DNA of 6,558 nucleotides from Bacillota bacterium (GTDB lineage: Bacteria; Bacillota; Clostridia; Oscillospirales; Ruminococcaceae): contig JAEXZK010000161.1 in NCBI GenBank assembly GCA_023451415.1, positions 1 to 6,558 on the forward strand. Reading direction: 5' to 3'. Below are positions 1-6,347 of this stretch, piece by piece (position 1 is the first letter of the stretch; each line of letters opens with the position of its first letter). The notes beneath the pieces were generated by a model, which searched no databases, had not been told where the DNA came from, and saw nothing but the letters and a program-made list of their open reading frames with translations. The position numbers and the translations under genes were made by a program.

Positions 1-2247
1 GGGGAAGAGGAAGCGCCCCTCCGCCGGAGCGCCCCCGCTTCTTCCCGCGAGAGCCGCACGGGCGGCGAGGCCCCGGAGGCCCCTTCCCGCTGGCAGCCGG
101 TGGCAGCCCAGACAGTCACACCCGTGCGGGAGGAGAAACGGGAACGGCCGGAGGCGCCCCTTTTCGATTTTTCGGAGAGCGGGGAGGACCTGGACTGGTC
201 GGGTATCTTTGAAGAGGAAAAGAAGCCCGAGCCCCCCAAGCCTCCCACGGTCCCCAAGCCCGCCGCCCCTGAGGAACCTCCCCGCCGGCGGATGGACACC
301 GCCGCGGCTGCGCGGATGGTCACCGGGACCTTTGGGGAGGAGGACGGCTTTGACGACGGCTTTGAGAAGCGGTTGCTCAAACAAACCGGAAAAGCCGCCG
401 GAACGCCTCTGAACCAGATGGCGCCCCCCGCCGGAGCGCCCGCCCCCCACCGGGAGCGGGGCAGGGAGCGCGGGAAAGAGGCGCGCCCCCGCCGGGAAGA
501 AAAAAGCCTGGCCGCCCGAGAACGCCCCGGAGCGGCAGAGGGCCCCGTCAAGGTGGGGCAGCAGCTGGACAAGATGCGCCGGGGGCTCATCCTGCGCCTG
601 CTGGTCAACCTGCTGGCTGTGGCTGCGGTGGTCTACCTGGCCCTGGCCCCAGAATATGCCTTCCCGCTGCCGGAGATGCTGGATCCGGCGGAAAACCTTT
701 CCGCCTATCTTTGGGCCGCCGTGGGGGCGGTGATCGTCTCGGCCCTGGTCAGCGGCAACACGGTGGGCGGTGGGATGATCTCTCTCTTCTGCCTGCGCCC
801 CAATAATGACAGCTACACATCCCTGGGCGTCTTTGCCTGCCTGGTGCAGGGGGCCTATGTGGCTATGCGTCCCGAGATCTATGAGACCTATTCCGCCAAT
901 ATTTACCTGCCCATGGCTGCGCTGATGCTTCTCTTCAATACCTTGGGCAAGTTCATCCTCCTGGGCCGGGTGGGGCGGACCTACGAGTTTGCCGCCGGCA
1001 AGGGTCCCAAGGATGTGGCCTGCCTGGTGGAGGACCGCCAGCTGGCCCGCCGCCTGGGCGGGCAGGCCATCGAGGAGGACGAGGCCGTGGTGGCCTACTT
1101 TACCCGGGCCGCAGGAGTGGGGGAATATCTGGATCAGGCTTTCAGCGAGAGCAAGGCGGAGGATATTTCCAAGATCGTGGCCCCCATGACGGCTGTGGCC
1201 GCCCTGGTGATGGCGGTGGTGTCCTATCTTTTCAACAAGGACGTCTTCATCGCCGCCTGCGTCTTTACCGCCGCCCTCTGCATCACCTCCCCCCTGGCGG
1301 GGGTCATTGCCGCCAACCTGCCCCTTTCCCTGGTCAGCGGTAAGCTGGCCAAGCGCAAGACGGCTCTCTGCGGCTATGAGGCGGCCGAGGCCTTTGGCCG
1401 CACCAACGGCGTGGTTCTCCGCTGTTCCGACCTGTTCCCCCCCGCATCGGTGACCCTCCACGGTATCAAGGTCCTCAACAAAAGCCCCATAGACCAGGCC
1501 ATCCTGGATGCCGCCAGCGTTCTGGACGGCTGTGACTCCACCCTTACTTCCATTTTCCGGGAGCTGGTATCGGGGGACAACATCCTCCGGCCGGTGGAAA
1601 GCCTCAGCTACGAGGACGGCAAGGGTATTTCCGCCTGGGTGGACGGCCGCCGTGTGCTTATCGGCAACCGGGAACTGATGAAATTCTACGGGGTGGATAT
1701 CCCCAGCCTGGAGTTTGAATCCCGCCATACCCAGGGGGGCAGGGAAGCCCTCTACCTCTCCAACTCGGGGGAAGCGGCCGCCATGTACATCATCAGCTAC
1801 AAGGCGGACAAGCAGATGCGCCGGGTGATGCAGCTGCTGTATGACCGGGACATCGCCGTCTGTGTCTACACCACCGACCCCTGCATCACTCCCCAAAAGA
1901 TCGCCAAGGTTTTTGATTTCCCCGAGGACCTGGTGGAAATCATCCCCGCCGCCCTCCATCCCCAGGTGGAGCGGCTTCTGGCCCCCCAGGGCCGCCAGCG
2001 GGCGGGGCTTATCCACGACGGGACCCCCGGCAGCTACATCCGTGCCATCGCGGCTGCCCAGTCCTGCTCCGGCACCCTGTCGGTGGAGACGGCACTGCTG
2101 CTGCTGTCGGTGGTCATCGGTTTTGCCGTGGTCACCTTCTTCGCCTTTACGCGCACCATGCCCACCCTCACCTGGATGGCGGTGGCTGTTTACCAGCTGT
2201 TCTGGATGCTCCTGCAGCTGGTGGTGCCCCTCCTGCGCCGCGGCTGA
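1..2247 (+). CDS. Degenerate P1B-type P-type ATPase-like membrane protein (pseudo-ATPase), 5' partial
   Basis: The frame is open from base 1 to the TGA at 2245-2247. The first start-like codon (GTG at 100) has no Shine-Dalgarno sequence at proper distance, so the gene probably begins upstream. Residues here are counted from that GTG (715 aa; 33 more codons lie before it). Residues 1-155 are Pro/Glu/Arg/Ala-rich and probably disordered. About eight membrane helices follow (roughly 161-185, 202-220, 241-257, 268-290, 360-377, 382-412, 661-684, 690-711), in the 4+2+2 order of heavy-metal P-type ATPases. Between helices 6 and 7 lies an ATPase-like cytoplasmic region. Retained traces are the GKG (507-509) and GN (522-523) nucleotide-domain pattern and a proline matching the HP motif (P463). 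Lost are the phosphorylated Asp of DKTGT (R441), CPC (reads SPL, 397-399), the TGD glycine (TTD, 591-593), the P-domain Lys (L619) and the GDGxND hinge (HDGTPG, 639-644). The actuator region is short, with no TGES. It is probably not a working pump; its role is unknown. Confidence 0.75.
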   Translation, partial: GEEEAPLRRSAPASSRESRTGGEAPEAPSRWQPVAAQTVTPVREEKRERPEAPLFDFSESGEDLDWSGIFEEEKKPEPPKPPTVPKPAAPEEPPRRRMDTAAAARMVTGTFGEEDGFDDGFEKRLLKQTGKAAGTPLNQMAPPAGAPAPHRERGRERGKEARPRREEKSLAARERPGAAEGPVKVGQQLDKMRRGLILRLLVNLLAVAAVVYLALAPEYAFPLPEMLDPAENLSAYLWAAVGAVIVSALVSGNTVGGGMISLFCLRPNNDSYTSLGVFACLVQGAYVAMRPEIYETYSANIYLPMAALMLLFNTLGKFILLGRVGRTYEFAAGKGPKDVACLVEDRQLARRLGGQAIEEDEAVVAYFTRAAGVGEYLDQAFSESKAEDISKIVAPMTAVAALVMAVVSYLFNKDVFIAACVFTAALCITSPLAGVIAANLPLSLVSGKLAKRKTALCGYEAAEAFGRTNGVVLRCSDLFPPASVTLHGIKVLNKSPIDQAILDAASVLDGCDSTLTSIFRELVSGDNILRPVESLSYEDGKGISAWVDGRRVLIGNRELMKFYGVDIPSLEFESRHTQGGREALYLSNSGEAAAMYIISYKADKQMRRVMQLLYDRDIAVCVYTTDPCITPQKIAKVFDFPEDLVEIIPAALHPQVERLLAPQGRQRAGLIHDGTPGSYIRAIAAAQSCSGTLSVETALLLLSVVIGFAVVTFFAFTRTMPTLTWMAVAVYQLFWMLLQLVVPLLRRG

Positions 2248-2271
2248 GCCGCCTCCGACAAAAAGCGATAT

Positions 2272-2310
2272 GCGCCGTCTGTTTCCGTCATTGGGAGACA
2301 GGCGGTGTTT
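2272..2310 (+). terminator. Intrinsic terminator of the pseudo-ATPase gene
   Basis: A stem of about 14 pairs (2273-2286 with 2294-2307, including three G-T pairs) closes a 7-base loop and is followed by TTTCGTT. It starts about 25 bases after the stop codon of the upstream gene. The U-run is short and interrupted, so termination may be partial. It separates this gene from the EF-G gene, which has its own promoter downstream. Confidence 0.65.
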
Positions 2311-2377
2311 CGTTAAAACGCACAATTTTCGACCGAATATTTTTCTGCCCCATTGGTGTTTGTACACAACTTGTTTC

Positions 2378-2406
2378 TTGTCATTGGGTTGTAAAAACAG
2401 TATAAT
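2378..2406 (+). promoter_or_regulatory. Sigma-A promoter for the EF-G paralogue
   Basis: TTGTCA (2378-2383) and a perfect TATAAT (2401-2406) are separated by exactly 17 bases in an AT-rich stretch after the upstream terminator. Transcription should begin near 2413, giving a leader of about 90 bases before the proposed TTG start at 2502. The remaining intergenic bases 2311-2377 show nothing convincing. Confidence 0.8.
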
Positions 2407-2462
2407 AAATCCAAGGCTTGAATAAAAAAGTTGGTCATTACGCCGACGCGTTTGACATATAC

Positions 2463-2481
2463 TTGCCTGGGTACCAGGTAA
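2463..2481 (+). promoter_or_regulatory. Leader hairpin just upstream of the EF-G ribosome binding site
   Basis: TTGCCTGG and CCAGGTAA form an 8-pair stem (one G-T pair) around a GTA loop. It ends directly before the purine-rich ribosome site and has no following U-run, so it is not a terminator. It could shape ribosome access or protect the messenger 5' end. The function is inferred only. Confidence 0.4.
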
Positions 2482-2492
2482 AAGGAAAGGGG
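2482..2492 (+). promoter_or_regulatory. Ribosome binding site that favours the TTG start of the EF-G paralogue
   Basis: The purine run AAGGAAAGGGG ends 9 bases before TTG at 2502 but 21 bases before the in-frame ATG at 2514. This spacing favours TTG, which also gives the N-terminus M-K-Q-Y-x-x-D-K-I-R-N that I recall as usual for this EF-G subfamily. The upstream in-frame TTG at 2418 lies only about 5 bases from the predicted transcription start and has no ribosome site. Confidence 0.6.
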
Positions 2493-2501
2493 CGAGCCAT
2501 C

Positions 2502-4589
2502 TTGAAACAATACATGGCCGACAAGATCAGAAACGTTGCAATTGCGGGTCACAGTGGCGCCGGCAAAACCTCCCTAGCCGAAGCGATGCTCTTCCGGGCA
2601 GGCGCGACGGACAGACTGGGTAAGACAGCGGACGGCAACACCGTGTGCGACTTTGACCCCGAAGAGATCAAACGCAAAGTAACCGTGGCCTCCACCGTGG
2701 CCCCCATGGAATGGAAAGACACCAAGATCAACCTCATCGATACCCCGGGACTGTTTGACTTTGCCGCCGGCATGCGGGAAGGCATCCGCGCGGCGGCCAC
2801 CGTGCTCATTGTGGTATCCGGCAAGTCCGGCGTCAACGTCGGCACCGAGAAGGCATACAGCATGGCCACCGAAATGGGCAAGTGCAAGGTGTTCTTCATC
2901 AACAAGATGGATCAGGAGAACGCCGATTTCTATAAGGTCATCGCACAGATGAAGGAAGTTTTTGGAGCCAGCATCTGCCCGATGGTCGTTCCTTATGTTG
3001 AAAACCACAAGGTTGTCTGCTACATCAACCTTGTCACTGATACAGTGTTCGCATACGCCGCCGACGGCTCCCGCAAGGAGATGGACTCCGTCCCCGCAGG
3101 CGCCGCCGAAGTGGTGGAGGAAATGAAGAACGGCCTCTACGAGGCCATCGCCGAAACCAGCGACGAGCTGATGGATAAATTCTTTGCCGGCGAGCCCTTT
3201 ACCCATGAGGAGATTGAGCAGGGCCTGCTCAAGGGCGTCAAGGACAGCACCATAGCCCCCGTGTTCTGCGGCTCTGCCCTGACCACCGAGGCCATTCATC
3301 CCCTGCTCAACGCCATGGTCACCATCCTGCCCTCCGCCGCGGACAACGCCGGAGAGACCGCCACAGACAAGGACGGCAAGGAAGTTTACATCAAGTGTGC
3401 TGCCGAAGATCCCCTGGCCGCCTATGTCTTTAAGACCGTGGCTGACCCCTTCGTCGGTAAGCTGTCCTTTGTGAAGGTGGTGTCGGGCAAGCTGACCGCC
3501 GGGGCCGCGCCCATCAACGCCCGCACCGGCAACCCCGAGCGGATGGGCAAGCTCCTCAATGTCAAGGGCAAAAAGCAGGACGACACCGACTGCATCGTGG
3601 CCGGGGACATCGGGGCCATCACCAAGCTGGCCGAGTCCGTCACCGGCGACACCCTCTGCGACCCCAAACGGGTGGTGTCCTTTAAACCCACCAAGTTCCC
3701 CAAGCCCTGCCTGAGCATGGCCATTGCGGTCAAGAACAAGGGCGACGAGGGCAAGATTGCCCAGGCCCTGGCCCGCCTCCGGGAGGAGGACCCCGCCATG
3801 GGCTTTGAGAACAACACCGAGACACGGCAGCAGATCCTCTCCGGGCTGGGCGAGCAGCATCTGGACGTCATCGTCTCCAAGCTCAAGACAAAGTTTGGCA
3901 TCGATGTGGGCCTGGAAAAGCCCCGTGTGGCCTACCGGGAAACCATCCGCAAGAAGGTCAAGGTCCAGGGCCGGCACAAGAAGCAGTCGGGCGGCCACGG
4001 CCAGTTCGGCGATGTGTGGATCGAGTTTGAGCCCTGCGACAGCGACGGCCTGGTCTTTGAGGAGAAGGTGTTCGGCGGCTCGGTACCCAAGAACTTCTTC
4101 CCCGCGGTGGAAAAGGGCCTCCAGGACAGCGTCAAACGGGGCGTCGTGGCCGGTTACCCCATGGTGGGCATCAAGGCCACCCTGGTGGATGGCTCCTACC
4201 ACCCTGTGGATTCCTCCGAAATGGCCTTTAAGACCGCAGCCTCACTGGCCTACAAGGCGGGTCTGCCCCAGGCCGGCCCGGTCATTTTGGAACCCATCGG
4301 CAACCTGAAGGTCTATGTTCCCGACGCCAACACCGGCGACATCATCGGCGAGCTGAACAAGCGCCGCGGCCGCGTCATGGGCATGAACCCCACCCATGAC
4401 AAGCGCCAGGAGATTGAAGCCGAGGTGCCCATGAGCGAGATGGCCGATTTTGCCACCGTCCTGCGCTCCATCAGCCAGGGTCGGGGCAGCTTCACCCTCA
4501 CCTTTGAGCGGTACGAGCAGCTTCCCAAGGAGAAAGAGGCTTCCGTCATCGAAGAGGCCAAGGCCCTCTGGAGCGAGGAAAAAGAATAA
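2502..4589 (+). CDS. Elongation factor G-like GTPase (EF-G paralogue)
   Basis: This is a cytoplasmic translational GTPase of about 695 aa (EF-G is usually near 690-705) with all five EF-G domains. In the G domain the P-loop is GHSGAGKT (16-23), the switch I Thr is T61 (RKVT), G3 is DTPG (80-83), G4 is NKMD (134-137) and G5 is SAL (258-260). Domain II spans roughly 300-385 and domain III 400-470. Domain IV carries the QSGGHGQFG stretch and the DGSYHPVDSSEMAFK tip region, and domain V ends in a short charged tail. Canonical EF-G has DTPGHVDF; here it is DTPGLFDF, so the catalytic His is Leu. Lack of that His is, as I recall, common in the EF-G-2/EF-G-like branch. No rpsL, rpsG or tuf is adjacent, so this is probably not the housekeeping fusA. 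It has its own promoter and terminator. A role in translocation, recycling or stress translation cannot be told apart from sequence. The ATG at 2514 is an alternative start. Confidence 0.9.
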   Translation: MKQYMADKIRNVAIAGHSGAGKTSLAEAMLFRAGATDRLGKTADGNTVCDFDPEEIKRKVTVASTVAPMEWKDTKINLIDTPGLFDFAAGMREGIRAAATVLIVVSGKSGVNVGTEKAYSMATEMGKCKVFFINKMDQENADFYKVIAQMKEVFGASICPMVVPYVENHKVVCYINLVTDTVFAYAADGSRKEMDSVPAGAAEVVEEMKNGLYEAIAETSDELMDKFFAGEPFTHEEIEQGLLKGVKDSTIAPVFCGSALTTEAIHPLLNAMVTILPSAADNAGETATDKDGKEVYIKCAAEDPLAAYVFKTVADPFVGKLSFVKVVSGKLTAGAAPINARTGNPERMGKLLNVKGKKQDDTDCIVAGDIGAITKLAESVTGDTLCDPKRVVSFKPTKFPKPCLSMAIAVKNKGDEGKIAQALARLREEDPAMGFENNTETRQQILSGLGEQHLDVIVSKLKTKFGIDVGLEKPRVAYRETIRKKVKVQGRHKKQSGGHGQFGDVWIEFEPCDSDGLVFEEKVFGGSVPKNFFPAVEKGLQDSVKRGVVAGYPMVGIKATLVDGSYHPVDSSEMAFKTAASLAYKAGLPQAGPVILEPIGNLKVYVPDANTGDIIGELNKRRGRVMGMNPTHDKRQEIEAEVPMSEMADFATVLRSISQGRGSFTLTFERYEQLPKEKEASVIEEAKALWSEEKE

Positions 4590-4643
4590 GATCCCTGTTG
4601 TGTACCAAGAACCCGGTGCTTTAGGGCGGGGCGTAAAACAGTT

Positions 4644-4678
4644 AATGGAGCGTATCGCAAAGATACGCTCCATTTTGT
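4644..4678 (+). terminator. Intrinsic terminator of the EF-G paralogue gene
   Basis: A perfect 13-pair stem (AATGGAGCGTATC with GATACGCTCCATT) encloses the loop GCAAA and runs into TTTTGT. It lies 54 bases after the EF-G stop codon. On the minus strand the stem is followed by AACTGTTTTA, so weak two-way action for the convergent MATE gene is possible. The rest of 4590-4772 holds only a small TTGGGGAA/TTCCCCAA hairpin (4690-4709) without a U-run. Confidence 0.85.
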
Positions 4679-4772
4679 ATAGGCAGGGTTTGGGGAAGGC
4701 ATTCCCCAACAAGATACCCATGGGGCATATGACCGAAGAGCGAATTTAGACCCGTGGTAGAATTTTGCCCGC

Positions 4773-6089
4773 TCATTTTTGTTTTTTCATATTTGCGATA
4801 ACATATATTGCAACTGCCAATTCCGTAATGGGCATGACCCACCAGATGGCCTCACTACCCAAAACTGCGGGAAGTAGGAACACCAGCCCGCCGCAAATCA
4901 CAATACCACGGGCAAGAGACACGGCCATAGCCGTACTCGGTTTGCCGATAGACGGGAAATAGTATGTAGCTAAGATGTTCAACGGCAGCATCAGATAGGC
5001 GATTCCGTAGATTCGCATAATATCGGGAGCAATTTGGAGAACTTCTTCTGTGGGGGACATAAATATCTGCACATAGATATTGGGGAACAATGCCATTGTC
5101 ATAGTCCAAAATATGCCGAAAACAGCCACTGTCCAAAGGGCATATTTTCTTGCTTCCCGGATGCGCCCATGCAGACCTGCCCCATAGTTTGCGGAAATGA
5201 TCGGCTGAATGGCTTGCCCCACGCCGTAGGATGAACACTGTACAACGCTGGAAACCTGAACAATCACACCAAAGACTGCCAAAGCATTCGCGCCAAAATG
5301 GTGCATGATCTGCCGGTTGAACAGCAGCGCCACAATTCCCATTGCCATATCGGATACGAAGGACGAAAACCCATTGGCAGTAACCAGCCGTGTTTTATGG
5401 ATGGGGCCGAAGATGCGGTTCAATTTCAGTGTGTTCTTTTTTGCGAAGAAATGAGATACCAGAATTACATTGGTCATTGTGCAGCCAATCGCAGTTGCCA
5501 AGCCCGCACCATAGATGCCAAGGCCCAGACCAAAATCAAACACAAAGAAGATGTCACCAAAGACATTGAAAATGCCGCCAACGAGAACGGCAAAGGTAGC
5601 CTTGTCCGGAGCGTTGTCATTGCGCAGGAAAGCGGCAAGGAATTGACTGAACGGAAACATGGGAATGGCATATTTAACCGGCTTCAAATATTCCTTAGCC
5701 AGTACCAGCAGTTCGTCATCTGCGCCAAACAGTCTCAGGAACGGTTCGTCAAACAGCGCAATACCTACCCAGCAAATAACTGCAATGACACTTGTCAGAG
5801 TCAAGGACAAAGTAAAGTAAGCATTGGCTTTCTCTGCTTTTCCCTGCGCCCGGAAATAAGAATAGTTAACGCTGCCGCCAATACCAAGCAGCAATCCCAG
5901 GCTGTACAGGATCGTCCAGATGGGCATAACGATGGACAACGCTGCCGAGCCTTGGGGACCTTGATACTGTCCGACTACCGCCGCGTCCACCATACCGTAG
6001 ACCCAACTGATCATGGCACCGCCAAAAGTTGCACCAAGATATTTAAAATAACGGCGTTTAATACTGCCTTGCGTCAAATCCTTTTCCAT
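4773..6089 (-). CDS. MATE family multidrug efflux transporter, MepA-like
   Basis: This is a 438-aa polytopic inner-membrane protein, the usual length for a MATE antiporter (about 12 helices). Such proteins export drugs or cationic metabolites in exchange for Na+ or H+; the substrate here is unknown. Visible family marks are the first-helix segment WVYGMVDAAVVGQY with the conserved Asp (D35), a G-rich second helix region (LLLGIGGSV), and the second-half signature GQAIQPIISANYGAG (about residues 289-304), typical of the MepA-like branch. The usual helix-1 proline is not evident (YLGATFGG). The start is set at the ATG at 6089 because GGAGG (complement of 6095-6099) lies 5 bases before it. An in-frame ATG at 6101 overlaps that site. 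The gene converges on the EF-G gene. Its GC is clearly lower (28/60 in 4981-5040 against 46/60 in 3481-3540 of the EF-G gene), suggesting acquisition. An upstream promoter and terminator hairpin suggest attenuation control. Confidence 0.93.
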   Translation of the reverse strand: MEKDLTQGSIKRRYFKYLGATFGGAMISWVYGMVDAAVVGQYQGPQGSAALSIVMPIWTILYSLGLLLGIGGSVNYSYFRAQGKAEKANAYFTLSLTLTSVIAVICWVGIALFDEPFLRLFGADDELLVLAKEYLKPVKYAIPMFPFSQFLAAFLRNDNAPDKATFAVLVGGIFNVFGDIFFVFDFGLGLGIYGAGLATAIGCTMTNVILVSHFFAKKNTLKLNRIFGPIHKTRLVTANGFSSFVSDMAMGIVALLFNRQIMHHFGANALAVFGVIVQVSSVVQCSSYGVGQAIQPIISANYGAGLHGRIREARKYALWTVAVFGIFWTMTMALFPNIYVQIFMSPTEEVLQIAPDIMRIYGIAYLMLPLNILATYYFPSIGKPSTAMAVSLARGIVICGGLVFLLPAVLGSEAIWWVMPITELAVAIYVIANMKKQK

Positions 6090-6094
6090 AAGAA

Positions 6095-6099
6095 CCTCC
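6095..6099 (-). promoter_or_regulatory. Shine-Dalgarno site that fixes the MATE start
   Basis: On the minus strand GGAGG is followed by 5 bases (TTCTT) and then ATG (6089-6087). The upstream in-frame ATG (6101-6099) overlaps the GGAGG and has only the U-rich tail of the terminator before it, so it is an unlikely start. Confidence 0.85.
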
Positions 6100-6108
6100 A
6101 TATAATTT

Positions 6109-6157
6109 AAAAAGCCGGATAAGAAAGCAGGTATCTCAACCTGCCATCTTATCCGGC
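6109..6157 (-). terminator. Leader terminator (attenuator) upstream of the MATE gene
   Basis: Read on the minus strand, an outer perfect 11-pair stem (GCCGGATAAGA with TCTTATCCGGC) stacks, across a 2x2 internal loop, on an inner 6-pair stem (GCAGGT with ACCTGC) with a 6-base loop. It is followed directly by TTTTT (6113-6109). This is a canonical intrinsic terminator pointing toward the MATE gene, ending about 10 bases before its GGAGG. A good promoter lies upstream of it on the same strand and none is visible between it and the gene, so readthrough must be needed for expression. No competing antiterminator fold is obvious in the roughly 36-base leader. Confidence 0.8.
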
Positions 6158-6199
6158 CTATAATTTCCTCAGAATTACTTGCCTCCGATGAGCATTGGC

Positions 6200-6228
6200 A
6201 TTATAACATAGCATAAGGCAATAGTCAA
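6200..6228 (-). promoter_or_regulatory. Sigma-A promoter for the MATE gene
   Basis: On the minus strand TTGACT (6228-6223) and TATAAT (6205-6200) are separated by exactly 17 bases. Predicted initiation is near 6193. This places the strong terminator hairpin inside the transcribed leader. Confidence 0.85.
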
Positions 6229-6293
6229 CGAGAGATTTTTAACTGTTTAAGGGACACCGCTCCTTTGTGAGGGTTCTTTTTTGCAAATGCGGC

Positions 6294-6322
6294 TTGACAT
6301 AGGGATAAAAAAAGAATAATAT
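6294..6322 (+). promoter_or_regulatory. Sigma-A promoter for the small gene at 6380
   Basis: Consensus TTGACA (6294-6299) and TAATAT (6317-6322) are separated by exactly 17 bases, in a segment with very low GC (9 of 60 bases in 6301-6360). Predicted initiation is near 6329, inside the adjoining palindrome. It points away from the MATE promoter; the two -35 boxes are about 65 bases apart. Confidence 0.85.
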
Positions 6323-6347
6323 TTAGTAAATTAGTAATTTACTAAAT
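6321..6347. promoter_or_regulatory. Palindromic operator candidate over the -10/start site
   Basis: ATTTAGTAAAT (6321-6331) and ATTTACTAAAT (6337-6347) form a perfect 11-base inverted repeat with a 5-base spacer. A nested one, TTAGTAA-T-TTACTAA, lies at 6331-6345. The half-site thus appears three times at an 8-base period: 6323 and 6331 forward, 6339 inverted. It overlaps the end of the -10 box and the expected start point, as a repressor operator would. There is no U-run and the stem is AT-only, so it is not a terminator. The binding protein is unknown. Confidence 0.65.

Noticed and set aside
100..102. GTG as true start of the pseudo-ATPase
   Set aside because: The frame stays open to base 1 with the same low-complexity composition, and the nearest GGAGG (75-79) is 20 bases away.
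2287..2388. Direct repeat GTCATTGGG at 2287-2295 and 2380-2388
   Set aside because: One copy is terminator loop/stem and the other is part of the promoter. Nine bases in a 100-base span with no further structure is likely chance.
2418..2420. TTG at 2418 as start of the EF-G paralogue
   Set aside because: It is about 5 bases from the predicted transcription start and lacks a ribosome site, and the extra 28 residues do not look like EF-G.
1841..2425. A 194-codon frame overlapping the end of the pseudo-ATPase gene
   Set aside because: It is a Pro/Ser/Arg/Trp-rich out-of-frame reading of GC-rich DNA, running through the terminator hairpin and the EF-G promoter.
2574..4202. A 542-codon open frame antisense to the EF-G gene
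   Set aside because: Its product is a Gly/His/Leu-rich composition typical of the complement of GC-rich codons. It shows no domain and no ribosome site and lies fully inside a clear EF-G gene.
4690..4709. TTGGGGAA/TTCCCCAA hairpin as terminator of the MATE gene
   Set aside because: There is no U-run on either strand. It may contribute to 3' end structure, but termination cannot be supported.
6099..6101. ATG at 6101 as start of the MATE gene
   Set aside because: It overlaps the GGAGG that serves the ATG at 6089 and has no ribosome site of its own.
5298..6110. A 270-codon plus-strand frame over the MATE gene
   Set aside because: It is antisense to an unmistakable MATE protein. The product has no recognisable motif and no promoter or ribosome site serves it.
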